Assembly (NCBI GenBank): GCA_051453625.1
Contig: JBOZIK010000001.1
Coordinates: 189,369,183 to 189,433,182, forward strand
Direction: 5' to 3'
DNA length: 64,000 bases
Origin: Welwitschia mirabilis
Lineage: Eukaryota; Gnetophyta; Gnetopsida; Welwitschiales
Part shown: positions 9,882-21,840 of the stretch, one piece after another
Layout: every line of letters begins with the position of its first letter
Position numbering within the stretch: position 1 is the stretch's first letter
Translations under genes and position numbers: made by a program
Notes under the pieces: generated by a model
The model's database searches: none
What the model was told of the DNA's origin: nothing
Seen by the model: the letters and a program-made list of their open reading frames with translations, nothing else

Positions 9882-11519
9882 AATAATAATATAAGCTTAT
9901 CCCCTTGAGTAATAATTGAAAAATCTTGAGTTTTATTTCATTTAACTTAACTGGTGCTTTTTCCATTTAAAACTATGTTGTTTTCTTTGCATAGACTATG
10001 GCTTGGTGGTTATTTAATGTTTTATGTTTCTTGGATAGTGGAGTATTAGTTAATACTTCTATATATTTCTATTCAATGATATTTTTAAAATCCAACATCC
10101 CACTTATAACAAAAGAAATATTATCTCTCATAATGTAATAGAGCTAATTACTAAATAACATAAGTATTATTTAATATTTCTTTATTAATATCCCTTATAT
10201 GACATCTTCTTCCTTTATTTGTCACCTTAGAAATTCCCCTTCTTATTTATAAAGAAAGAATATTTATAGGATTTAGAAAGGAAAGATATTTTAATTCTTA
10301 AAAATTCTACTGTTAATTAAACTTTGAAAATATTATATATTTTGTAATTTTTTTGGTATAAATTATTTTGCAAAAAAACCACTTTAATATTTTTTATAGT
10401 CCTAAAAAAATTTTGAAAATATAAAAAAATTTTGAATACACCTTTGAAAATATTGAAACTTCAGAGGAAAAATATGCTTTTAATGTGTCTTTTAAGGAGT
10501 ATCTCTTTACATATTTCATTCTTACATGGACATTTCTTTTTCTCTTTTCACTTAATATTTATAAGTTAATCTTTTATAGTAGCTCTAGTAGGATTTTGGT
10601 ATACTCCTAATTTACCTCTTCATTTTGTTAATTAAATTTCATTTATAATTTATTTTCTTTTATATTTTATAAATTTATTAAGTTTTAAATAGTCTTTTAA
10701 AATTTCTTTCTTGTTTTAGGGTTTTCCATGGGTGAATCTTTTGTAGTGGAAGCACTCTTTTACCCTCCACATAGGTGGATAGGTCTTTATCTAAAGAGCA
10801 GAATATTTTAATATTTGAAAGTCTTATAGTTATTATCATCACAAAGGACATCACATTTTTACATGCCACTTTTAAACCTATAAGAAAAAAATGAATGAGC
10901 TTTGAGAAAGACATCTATTTTGTCTTTTGATTTATATCCTTCCTCTAATAAATTTTTCTATGATATATTTGTTGCCTCTTCTTATGGCCTCTACAATTTA
11001 ATTGTTAATATTAATGGAGAACATCCACAACTTGCTTCCGTTTAGTAACCTCAACCTCACTATAAAACTAGTAGTAAATCTTTAGGTTCTCCCTCATTAA
11101 CCCCACTTTCATAGGATCTAATCATGTGCCAAATCTTGATAGCATTATTAAAAACATCAAGTAGAAATGAGTAAATTCCTTGTATGTAAGAACTTATCTT
11201 TTTATTCTTCTAGTTTTGAATCCCCATTTAAAAAAGATAATCCTTTTTAACTTTTTATGAATAATATGAACACTCATAATCAGATGTCTGTTATTCTTTT
11301 AGAGGTGATAAACATAAAATTACTTCTTCTATAACACGATTGTTCTCTTATGGAATATCTGAGGCTTCACTAATATGATATATCAAATAAATTTTGGAAA
11401 TTTATTTCTAGCTTAATTACTTATTTCAACTTTATTCTTCTTTTAAAAGTTTAGAACTCTTCTAAAGAATTGTCTTTTTTGGTACATTGATTTTTGACTT
11501 ATTTAATAGTCATTACTAT
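9882..11519. other. AT-rich sequence, no gene recognised
   Basis: I see no coding motifs on either strand. The minus-strand frame 10678-10914 is open for 78 codons but low in complexity and unlike any family I know. The right part may be the far 5' side of the LINE relic that follows. Confidence 0.5.
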
Positions 11520-11790
11520 TAATCATAAGAAAGGATGAGGAAGTGTAGCTATTATTTTAACTTGGTTTTTAAAAGATAAAATTATTTAGTTTGGCTTGAA
11601 TTCTGAAAATCTAATTTCTTGGGCTACTTTTCCTTTATCTTATGATCCTTTTGGTACTTTTTAATTTATTCTTCACATGGCTTAAAGGAGAGGTATTCTT
11701 TATGATAAAGTCCTTTTTATTTCATTAAAATTACATGTTTGTTTTATATGCATTTCAATATGGTTGAATTTTTTAATGATAAAATTTGAA
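11520..11790 (+). pseudogene. LINE (L1-like) endonuclease relic
   Basis: One plus frame reads G-S-V-A-I-I-L then L-K-D-K-I-I, F-G-L-N, L-I-S-W-A-T-F and D-P-F-G-T-F. This order matches the plant L1-like apurinic-endonuclease domain, where GxGGVAIL, a WxDKVI strip, a W-A-T-F strand and a G-x-x-x-x-Y-A-P-N loop occur in turn. Five stops interrupt about 80 codons, and the Y-A-P-N loop is not recognisable. The match is by pattern only and short, so another origin is possible. Confidence 0.4.
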
Positions 11791-12574
11791 GGTCTTTCTT
11801 TTTTCATTTAAAAGTAGGAATATCATGATTAGTGTAATTTCAAAGAAAACTTTTATCTAATAAATATGGATGGAGGTAACTTAAATTATAATCTCTAAAG
11901 ATATACTTAAAATAGCTATTTTCTTATATAAGCTTATATCTCTAGTAGATTATATAGCTTTTATTTCTCTACATTTTATTTTTGGAGGTTAAATTGTTAT
12001 GTTATTTAACATGTAATCTTATCAAATTATTTGCCAATTAAAATTGATGGTATTTGTAATAGGAATTAGATGTCATTTTTTTAGTGCATACTAGGAGATT
12101 TTACTCTCTAGCTACTTAAAGTATTCTTTAAAACCTTTGGAATGTAGAGCCTAGATCTATAGGTCATATGAGTTGGATTCAATGATGACATAGAACTACA
12201 TGTAGCATGTGTAAATTTCTAAGACATCTTTGAGAATAGATAGCTTTACATATAAATTTAAAATATAATAAAATTAAATTGGTGGTTTAATAAGTATTTG
12301 AGAAACAAGTCCATGATCTATTCCATGCAACAATTTTTGTTGAACTAGTTTTTTAATGTTTCTGAGGAGGCCTGTAATAAAAAATTATTTAGAGAGGTCA
12401 CAACTAGTTTCAGATGAGCATGAAGTAGTCTAAGCAAGAATGCTGGTAGTACCAGTCAAGAAAGGTGATGACATCATTTTAATTAAGAAAAAACAATCAA
12501 GAAATAATAGAGGTTGGTTTCAGAGTAACACAAAATGATTCAAGTTGTAGGATTTGAGAAAAGGATAATAGAAA

Positions 12575-12735
12575 CTAAAAAACAAATTTAAGCTAAACTA
12601 TAAAAATAAAAATAATAGAAAAGAAAAGAAAAAGAAAAAATAATAGAAAAGGAAAAAAGAAAAGAATAATAGAAATTAAAAAGGTAATCCTAAACTAAGA
12701 AAGTAAAAATATAAACTAACCTAAAAAAAAGAAAA
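12575..12735 (+). repeat. A/G-rich low-complexity tract
   Basis: Interspersed AAAAGAAA and AATAGAAA units make an almost pure purine strand. There is no coding or structural signal. Confidence 0.7.
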
Positions 12736-12739
12736 ATTA

Positions 12740-14185
12740 TATATACACACTACATAGCTAGATAACTTAAAAGTAAATGAATACATATGCAATCATATTT
12801 GAACATTCTAGCTTTCTTGAAATTCTTCCTAATAATGGTGTTAACTTGTTTGGGTGTAAATCATGTAATGAATCTTGTATTTTTCTTAATGAATCTTTGA
12901 TCTTAAGTACCTATAGTTATCTAATAAAATATACATGAAAACAGACTAGTATGTGGGAGTCAACCCATTTATCGTACTCTAGAGAGAAAATTCAAAGAGA
13001 AAATTAGATGATTACTTCAAATAATAATAGAACAAAATTTAAAATAAAAAAAAAATGCAAAGATGTAGAATGAATGCAAAATGTAGGAAATGCAATGCAA
13101 ACTAAATGTATATTTTTATTGTTCAACCAACTTCTTGTCATCAAAGCTGGTCCTTATAAACTATATCAACTTATAGATACCTATCACTAACCTATAATGA
13201 CCTAATTATAAGGAAGATAAAAAGAATATATAAAAGAACAATTCAACTGATATTTTATTAATTGAAATGCTTTGCATCCAATTATAAAGTAATAGCTTTT
13301 CAATGAATGAGACACAGTCCAACACCAAGAAAAGCCCTTATTTGTAACTAATGAATGAATCTCTTGCTCAATATATCTTCAAACATCACAAGAATAATTA
13401 ATGCAACTAAGATCAACAAATGAAGGATCTAAGGAAGGTATTTCTAGTATTTGAGATGATATTTGGGATCACTGAAGAGTCATAATAGACCAAAGGCTAT
13501 TATATCAATGATTACATAAATGATGGAGTTTGTTTTATATTCTTCATGTCTTTTACATGCCTTATTATGTTTTAGACAACTAGGTGGATGACCATTGATC
13601 TTTTATCTTCTCATGGCTTCTTTCCTTTCATGTGCCTTCTCAGTAACTGTTGACTTAACATCTTCCACACCTTTTAATCTTTCATCTTTACATGCCCTGT
13701 TGTCTTTTTACTAAGCCCATAAGTGCAAAGTAATTAATTTCCTAAACAAGTACGAGAACAAGGGATTTATGCTATGTTTCTTTAGAAGGCTGATGGTGTC
13801 CGTAGTACTAGCTAAAAGTGTCAGAGTCTAGTACTAATTTCTTTCACCTTTTAAAATGTTTTTCAAAAGACAATAATATATCTTCTCATGTTAGTCAGAA
13901 AATCATAATCTCCTTAGTGTAACATTTTCTTAGTGTAACATATTCTTGAAAATGTGAAAGGTCTTATTGATGTAACATCTTCTTAATGTCTCTTAGAATG
14001 TTTTCTTGATGTAACATCTTCTTTGCATAACATCTTCTTTGCATAACATCTTCTTGGCATGTCTTTCTAAAATGCTTTATAATTACTCCATTGATCTAAA
14101 TTGTTATTAATTCTTTGTCTTCAGTCTTCATCATTAAAAGTGATTCATATCAGCATTAAACCTATGAAAAGAACTGAAAAATACA
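12740..14185 (-). mobile_element. Diverged LTR related to the Athila-type LTRs
   Basis: Landmarks of the 16320-17461 and 33557-34814 LTRs recur here in the same order: a GGGAGTCAACCCA-like block near 12955, a run of ATGCAAA..ATGCAA, ACACAGTCCAACACCAAG at 13312-13329, and a closing CTTCATCATT..AAGTGA..CAGCATTAAACCTAT near 14124-14165. Similarity is patchy. It may be a solo LTR or the remains of another element in the same minus orientation. It directly precedes the chromovirus gag. Confidence 0.4.
13917..14062 (+). repeat. Short tandem repeats of ACATCTTCTT units
   Basis: GTAACAT(C/T)TTCTT and GCATAACATCTTCTT recur about seven times with spacers of 4 to 20 bases. Two adjacent perfect 17-bp units start near 14017 and 14034. 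The repeats lie inside the diverged LTR. Confidence 0.7.
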
Positions 14186-14189
14186 CTTC

Positions 14190-15110
14190 AAACATAATGT
14201 TAAATATGACTAATTTGGATCATAATAATTATTTAGATAACTTTAATCTCAAGTATAATAATTTCTCCAAGAATAAAATGAGAATATTTAGTATTTATGA
14301 AAGAACTCTTTCCAATCCTCTAATCAACTGAGAGAATAAGAAGTACATAAGTGATTATAACAATATTGCATTCATAACTCACATCTAAATGACATCACCA
14401 AAGATCAAGACATAAAAGAGTATGTAAAGAAATTACAAATTTACATGTACTCAGATACACCATTATCATGTGAAGAGGTACTAGAATGGTTATAATACAT
14501 TGAAAACCATTTTAGATTGAAAAATTTAGATAATAACTCATGAAGTTAATATACTATCATCTTCCTCATAGAAGATGCTGCAACTTGGTGGAGTCAAATA
14601 AGTGCAATAAGGAATGATTGGGTTGATTGGATGGAATTCAAAAATGAATTAAAAAATGTTTTTATTTCTAATTACTTAGTTAAAAATTAAAGAATGTAGT
14701 TTAAATGTTTACAATTAGGTAGAAAAAGCCTTAATGAGCATTAGGAGGAATTTTAAAAGCTATCCAAGTTCTAGATTTAGGGATCCTAGAAGAATTTGTC
14801 AATGAATTTATTAGGTCTTTACCACATCAATTAAGAAATTTGATCTATTTCTTAGAATGTAAATATCCATAGGAAGCACATAGGAGGACCAAATATTACA
14901 TGGATGTAGAACAAATGATCCCCATGGTAGCTCAAATAGTAATAGTTGTTAATCCATAATTAAGAAATCAAAACTCTTCATTCTAAACAAAGCCTTCTAA
15001 TCAAAGTCACGAGGCACCAATTTTCTACTACTGTAAGAAAGATTTACATAATTAAGAACTATTCTAAGAAAAAGAAAGATTTGAATTATAGTCAACCCAT
15101 TATAGCATAA
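14190..15110 (+). pseudogene. Ty3/gypsy chromovirus gag (outer element of the nest)
   Basis: The capsid-type retrotransposon gag core is clear in one frame near 14470-14740: E-V-L-E-W-L, I-E-N-H-F-R-L, A-A-T-W-W-S-Q, W-x-E-F-K-N-E-L and L-G-R-K-S-L-N-E-H. This continues with E-E-F-V-N-E-F-I-R-S-L-P near 14792-14826. A weak nucleocapsid knuckle lies at about 15024-15066: one of its three Cys is present with the spaced His, and the other two are replaced by F. Frameshifts and stops are frequent. An open stretch 14101-14331 overlaps the N-terminal side but has no recognised domain. This is the 5' half of the element whose pol is split at 16319. Confidence 0.75.
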
Positions 15111-16319
15111 GGATAACCACAATCACAAAAAAGGTTAGTTGTCATAGTTTACATAGCTTTTGTGTGAAATCAATTCTCTATAATTGAACTTAAAATATAT
15201 TTACATAATTTTTCTATTATATTTCTTATTGATTATGGTGATACTGATAATCTTATTTCTTCAAATATGAAAAATTCCTGCTAAGATAAAATTATTAGAA
15301 AATCAACTTCTAGGGTAAAATCATAGAAGGAAAGATAATTACTCTATCTGGTCACTGTGTATAGTTAGATTTTATAATTAATGGTTTACTTACTATCAAT
15401 AAATTTTATGTCTTTAATATTAAAAAATACAATGCAATTCTAGGCATGCTTTTTATTGGAAAATATGATGTTAAAGCATCTTTTAATAAATCAACCATTC
15501 TTATTCCCACTTCATCTAGAAGATAAATTCTAAAAGAATAGGTGAGAAAGAAGTATTTCTTGTTTATGACAAAAAAAGAAATGAAGAAAACCTTTAAAGT
15601 AATCCTATTATTCTATGCCATAGTGATCAAATTTATAGAAGTCTAGTTGTCTTGTGAATTATATGAATTTTTAGAAGTATCCAAACATAAAGTTGGTTTA
15701 CCACCAAAAAAAAAGTTAGAACATGTAATTGGTCTATAGTTAGAATTAGTAAATGAAGGAAAAATAAAATTTAGTGTATCACCTTGGGGAGAACCAGTTT
15801 TATTTGTAAAGAAAAAAGATGAATTGCTAAGGCTTTGCATTAATTATTACTAGCTACATAAGATTATAATAAAGAACAGGTATCAGCTACCATGAATAGA
15901 TGACATTTTAGATTAATTCCAAGGAGTAAAGTATTTTAGTAAAATTTAATTAAAGTCAAGATACCATCAGATTTGCATAAAAGATGACGATGTTTCAAAG
16001 ATAATGTTTTAAACCAAATATGACTATTTTGAATTTACAATTATGTCTTTTGATTGATAGATGTCCCTGCTACGTTTATGACATTGATGAATAATATACT
16101 TTATTTTTTCATGGATGATATTTTAATTTACTTAAAAATTAAAGAAGGACATGTGAAACATCTAAGATCAGTTTTACAATTGCTTCAAGACAATTTTTTA
16201 ATAGCAAATCTAAGTAAATGTGAACTCCATAAGAATTTAATCCCCTAGTTAAGACATGTCACATCTAAAGAAGGTTTAAAAATTAATTCCAGTAGAGTAT
16301 AAGCTATAAGAAAATGGTG
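15111..16319 (+). pseudogene. Ty3/gypsy chromovirus protease and reverse transcriptase, 5' part
   Basis: The protease site is degraded to L-I-D-Y-G-D-T-D-N-L-I-S near 15226-15261, where a D-(S/C/T)-G is usual. RT begins about 15730. It shows [14 protein letters not shown] near 15780-15820, [21 protein letters not shown] and Y-H-Q-I, then F-M-D-D-I-L-I-Y at about 16108-16131. Compared with the second copy at 43850, 24 bp are deleted just before F-M-D-D, keeping frame. The coding match stops inside the R-K-W codons at about 16317-16319 and resumes 18.5 kb away at 34815. The missing part is not deleted but displaced by a nested element. Confidence 0.85.
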
Positions 16320-17461
16320 TGTATTCAGTGCATAAGTATGTAATGTTACATCCTTAGTCAAATCTTGTTAATCACAAATATATGCACAGATACAACACAC
16401 TGATCTAGATGGGAGTGGACCTAAATGTCATAATTCTATCAAAATCACAAGTAAGAAGAAAGAGAATTGATTTCAAACAAAATAATTATGCATTTTCTAA
16501 GTAGAACAAAATAACACTTCAAAGTAAATAATGCAAGTAAACACAGTTACGCAAATGAGATGCAAAACCAATCCAAATGCAACATCTATTTGATTACCAC
16601 ATCAACTTTTCATGGAGATCGACCTTNNNNNNNNNNNNNNNNNNNNNNNNNNNNNNNNNNNNNNNNNNNNNNNNNNNNNNNNNNNNNNNNNNNNNNNNNN
16701 NNNNNNNNNNNNNNNNNNNNNNNNNNNNNNNNNNNNNNNNNNNNNNNAAAGAAAAATAGAGTTTTGATTATATTTAAACCATCATACATGTTACAAAGTA
16801 GTAGGAATTCAATGAAAGATACACAGTCTAACACCAAGGAAGACGCCACTATATAACTACAAGAATGAATCTCCTACCCTTTGATCTCCTATTATGAGAA
16901 TTTTTGATGTCAAAAAAGATAAAGTCAGAGTTGAGGATAAAGGAGGTATTTACTACAAATAAAGACTCTAAAAATAGCAAAGACTAACGGAAATGGTAAA
17001 ACCCTAATGGCCATGCAAGCAGGTCCATGATATATGGTGAAAATTTGGTGAAGTTTAGTGAAGCATTATGTTTAGGTGTCATCTTGTTAGTCGTCCAAAC
17101 CTCACAGGAGATAATGCCACATCATATAGGATCCACATCAGTTGCCAAATTAGTCCAGTATATGTCCTATTTAGCATATATTCTTCTATCATCTACATAG
17201 TTGTCTAGACAATAAGGTGGATGATAAGATTTATAAAGATGTTTCTTTTATTAGATTAACCTCTTTGATTACAAGATTGCTACTTCATATAGGGAGTATT
17301 TCAATTTTCTTTAAATGCTATTAAATGTAATAGAGATTACATGTTTTTATGATATTTTCCTTAGCTCTTCATTATCATTGAAACTCAGCATAAACCTATC
17401 TAATGTCTTGCAAAACTACTCAAAATACCCTATCAAATACATACAATTTGGTATCACAACA
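16320..17461 (-). mobile_element. Athila-type gypsy, 3' LTR (minus-strand element)
   Basis: Read on the plus strand it starts TGTATTCAGTGC and ends TCACAACA, with TG...CA ends. It pairs with 33557-34814 over its whole length, including ATACACAGTCTAACACCAAG and the terminal CAAAATACCCTATCAAATAC. A polypurine tract lies just outside its 17461 end on the minus strand, marking this copy as the 3' LTR of a minus-strand element. It contains the 121-N gap 16627-16747; the partner LTR has about 243 bases there. Confidence 0.85.
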
Positions 17462-17474
17462 TAATCCCCCACTT
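17462..17474 (-). other. Athila-type polypurine tract
   Basis: On the minus strand AAGTGGGGGATTA directly precedes the LTR start TGTTGTGATACC. Position and composition fit the plus-strand primer site and fix element orientation. Confidence 0.7.
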
Positions 17475-17990
17475 AGCCTTATCATTCCCTAGTAAAACTA
17501 GGTAAACAACCATGATTGAAAGTCAAATTGACTAAAGATAAATCAACTAGGAAACTGTAAAATAAACTCAAAAATAATGTCATATATCTCAAAATATAGA
17601 ATAGAAATGTTAAAAATTAAAAACTGAACATTTCACCTATGTAGAGTAAGTGGTTGTATTGTCATCTTGGTGGTCATCTGGACAATGGAGGGGATTATAG
17701 GCTCAGAAATTATTCTTAAAATATAAAAGCCTATGAAAAAAGTTTTAGAAAGATAAACATTAAAGATTAATAGAATTAATAGCCCTCCACTTAAATGTAT
17801 AACATATCATGAAAAATAATCATGTATAACATAAAAAATATTCATCATGAAATGTCTCAATAATATGTAAATGATGTGTAATAATATCTTAAAAATAAAA
17901 TATGGACATAATGATAATACTTAAAAAATTATATCTATATAAAATAATGGGTTTTTAATATAATCCATAGAGGGATAATACATAATATAA
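17475..17990 (-). other. Athila-type 3' untranslated stretch
   Basis: Between the polypurine tract and the accessory ORF there is AT-rich sequence without coding signal. Confidence 0.5.
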
Positions 17991-19780
17991 TATAATAAAT
18001 TACTCCCCTTAGTAGTAGGATTATGTGCAGGTGAAGAAGATGGAGGATGCTCAGGATCAGCAAGAAAATGATGATTAATGGATATCATGATGGAAGAGTA
18101 ATTGTATCTTCTTGTACTCTAATTTCCTCTAGGATGTCAACTATCACATTATTCTCAATGCATAATATGCGATAACACACATTAATCAGCTACTTCCTGG
18201 CATGATCAACTCTTCTTTCAACTATGAATATCTTCTAATGTAGCTTAATGAAGCCTTAGTCCATAGCCTCTTCAAGGCCCTGCGTTATGTCAACTAGGAA
18301 AGCTTGTATCTGCTTAATGGTAATGTCAATCATAGGTCTCTATACCTAAGGTTTATGTGCCTCTTTTAAAATCTAGATGTCCATATCCTATAGGCAATGA
18401 GCTAATGTCTATAGATGTGTAAGTCTCTACTTGCCCATAGGCTTAAATATTTCGAAGCATCTGAATATAGCTGAGAGGAGGCATGGATATCCCAAAGTCT
18501 GTAGCTGTGAAGCCTCAATTATGGTCCTAAGTATTTACCAAATGAAAGTGGGTAAGTCAATTTACTCATTCTATCTAAATACTACTAGCATTTAAAGATG
18601 GAATATGATGGCATTACTATCATGGAATGACGGGATGATGTTATGAATTAATCCTCTATGAATAATCTGATAGGTAAGTGATANNNNNNNNNNNNNNNNN
18701 NNNNNNNNNNNNNNNNNNNNNNNNNNNNNNNNNNNNNNNNNNNNNNNNNNNNNNNNNNNNNNNNNNNNNNNNNNNNNNNNNNNNNNNNNNNNNNNNNNNN
18801 NNNNNNNNNNNNNNNNNNNNNNNNNNNNNNNNNNNNNNNNNNNNNNNNNNNNNNNNNNNNNNNNNNNNNNNNNNNNNNNNNNNNNNNNNNNNNNNNNNNN
18901 NNNNNNNNNNNNNNNNNNNNNNNNNNNNNNNNNNNNNNNNNNNNNNNNNNNNNNNNNNNNNNNNNNNNNNNNNNNNNNNNNNNNNNNNNNNNNNNNNNNN
19001 NNNNNNNNNNNNNNNNNNNNNNNNNNNNNNNNNNNNNNNNNNNNNNNNNNNNNNNNNNNNNNNNNNNNNNNNNNNNNNNNNNNNNNNNNNNNNNNNNNNN
19101 NNNNNNNNNNNNNNNNNNNNNNNCCCATCACTAGTAACGTTAGCTAGTATGTCTAATGCTATGCCATAAGCACAACGCTCCTTCATACCACTAGCTAAGT
19201 GAGTATGCATACTCCCAATGCCACCTAAGTTAGTTAATATAGCAATGTGGCTTAAAAGAATGAACATCTCATGGCTGTGGATAGTAGCTATAATCATATC
19301 AGCTAAGTAGTTATGAGCATTGAATCACCTTTCAATGTGCATGATGTCTCTCTAAGGTGTAATAAACTTCATGTGTATCTAAAATCCACCTAAGCTAAAG
19401 ATCTGACAATTTTTTATTCACCTCCAAATCGATCCTACTCATAAAGTCTCCAAAATATTTCTCAACTTATATGAAAGCTGTCTGAATGGAAAGGAATCAA
19501 GCTTGATGAGGTAGAGGATAAATCAACTCTATGCACTCAATCTTGAAAGGTACTAATAGACCTACCTCCTACTCTAATGCCTTATCCTTCACCTTAACCT
19601 ATCTAGCTCATCATGTGCATGGCCTAATTAGTCATAAATACAAAGCACATCATATGAGATCAAGTGAAAATCACTGAATTATATCTATGGAAGCTCTAAA
19701 TAACCCCATAAATTAGTTTTTATGTGTGAAAATCATGAAAATGTTCTTCCTCCCTCCACGAGAATTAATATGTCTTGGAT
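17991..19780 (-). pseudogene. Accessory ORF downstream of Athila-type pol (env-like position)
   Basis: A minus-strand reading frame, partly hidden by the 440-N gap (18684-19123), lies between integrase and the 3' LTR. Recognisable runs are M-F-I-L-L-S-H-I-A-I-L-T-N-L-G-G, A-S-G-M-K-E-R-C-A-Y-G and L-G-Y-P-C-L-L-S-A-I-F-R-C-F-E-I. Near the end there is an alpha-helical, charged segment (V-D-I-L-E-E-I-R-V-Q-E-D). The L-G-Y-P-x-L-L-x-x-I-F pattern recalls the putative plant transposon protein domain that recurs in retroelement ORFs, but the match is weak. Athila elements are known to carry an env-like ORF at this place. Function is unknown, and several stops make it non-coding. Confidence 0.5.
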
Positions 19781-21840
19781 TGCTTAATAATGTGAAGAAT
19801 AAATGTGAAACACAAGAAAAATTAAAAGTATAAAATAGGTGAGCCTCCTAGAAGATTAAAAATGAAGTACTCAAATCAAAAATCTAATCTAGTAAAAGTG
19901 TAAATCTCATTATAATAATCAATTTACCTACAAGGATCACTATGTTTCGATTTACGATTCCTAAAAAAGCAAGGTTTAAAGATTAAAATCTATTTCTATG
20001 TCATAAAACATAAAAATTTAGATATCTCATAAAATTCTCAATTAAAATCAAATCTATAAGTACCAAATAAAAGAGCATGAAAAATTGATAGATATACATG
20101 AAAACTAGGCATCAAAAATGCTAGAAAATGGGAGAAAAAATTAAAAATAATAAGAGAGAGAAAAATAAACCTCATTTTTACAAATCTGCTTAAATCTCAC
20201 AACCTAGGATGTTAAACTGATAAGTGAAAAATCTAATACATTGGTGGTCCCTAGCATGATGATTATCTCTTAAATGAATGGATGAAAATGACATGTGAAT
20301 GGAGAAAAATGGTGGAAGATAAGGTTAGGCCATGGTTTTATTACACTATTATCTAGTCACATCATCTAGCTAACAACCCTAGGATGACTATCAAAAAAAT
20401 CTCAGATGTCATCTGCCCTTACTATCTAAATAACCTGATGGATGACTAGACTTTGAAAAATTTCAGAAAAATGAAAATGTTAGCTAAACAAGTTAGGCTC
20501 AGATATTAGTATGAAGGTATTAAAATTTATCAAAAAAATCTGAAAGATAAGAAATAATGAAGATCTGGAATGAAGAAAAATAAGAAATAAGAAAAAATCA
20601 AAAGAAGTAAAAGATAAGATGATGAAAATGCACTAAGTAGAATGAAACCTAATAAATAAGACTAAAGAAATGTGTTCAAACTAAAAAAATATCATGAAAA
20701 ATATGTATAACTCCAAAAAATTCTAAGGAATAACATGAAAAATCATAAACAAAATCATCTAATTAAAAAAGAATATCATGTAGTTAAAATGCTAAAAGAT
20801 ATTCTATTTTTATTGACAAAACAACATAAGTGAAAATGAAAATAACAATAAGGAAATTACTAAATAATAAGATCCTAAAAATAATGATGAAAAAGTATGG
20901 AAATTACTTTGAAATAATATAATAAAAAATTAAAGAATAACAAAATGAAAATGGACAACTAAGAACATGAAGAAGATAGCATACCTACCTTAAATTTTAA
21001 CCTAGCAATCCTTTCAAAACACATCATAAATCCACATGAGTAAAGATGCATAACAAAATGTATCAACTCTATAAAGTTCTATTAAAAAAGGTAGTGATTA
21101 TGACAACATCAAAGATCAAGTGCTTAAAACAATAAATGATAAGACCAAAAGCTTTTCAGAAATGAACTCACCTATTCACACCTCAAAATGCACCTCAATC
21201 CTCAAAAGTAAAATGATCATGTGGGAATACTAAGAGTCTATAAAATAAGTATACTTTGATAATACTAAGAACACCACTGGTTTCATATCCTTAAAGGTTT
21301 ATTACTACTTTCTATAATGAGGGGAGCACAACCACAGTAGAGAAGTAAGGACCTATGAAGCATGATCAACTGACCCCTTAGTGAAGTTCCCACATCTATC
21401 AACACTGCAAAAGGTTTCTTTTGGAAAAATTCACCCTAGTACAATAGGTTATCATTGCAATCATGTATTTTAGTATAAATACAATAGATCATAGTCATTA
21501 TTCTCTTCTTTTTTTTCCTTAAATAATTCCCACATAACCACTCACTTAAAAAAAGATGAAGGTAAAGAAGTGAGATGAAAAATAGAAAAGAACATACTTA
21601 ATAACTAAAGATCTCACACCATTAAAAAAAATATAAGAACTAAGGAATCATCCTTTAAAATAAAGTTTATAGATATGTGGATTTCTTAAGATTGAATGAA
21701 TCTAATCTTATTAATATAAAATGCTCAAGTATGAATACTAGTCATAGAAACTTCATAAAACAAACACATAAGTCAAGTTAAAGATGATTAAGTAACATCC
21801 TTTACAAAAAGAATAAGCTAAAAGAGAATTTAGATAATGA
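19781..21840. other. A-rich internal spacer of the Athila-type element
   Basis: Very A-rich on the plus strand with no frame longer than about 60 codons that looks coding. Long spacers around the env-like ORF are normal for Athila elements. Confidence 0.5.

Noticed and set aside
10678-10914. 78-codon minus-strand frame
   Set aside because: No recognisable motif and no coding neighbours; length is within chance for this composition once many frames are scanned.
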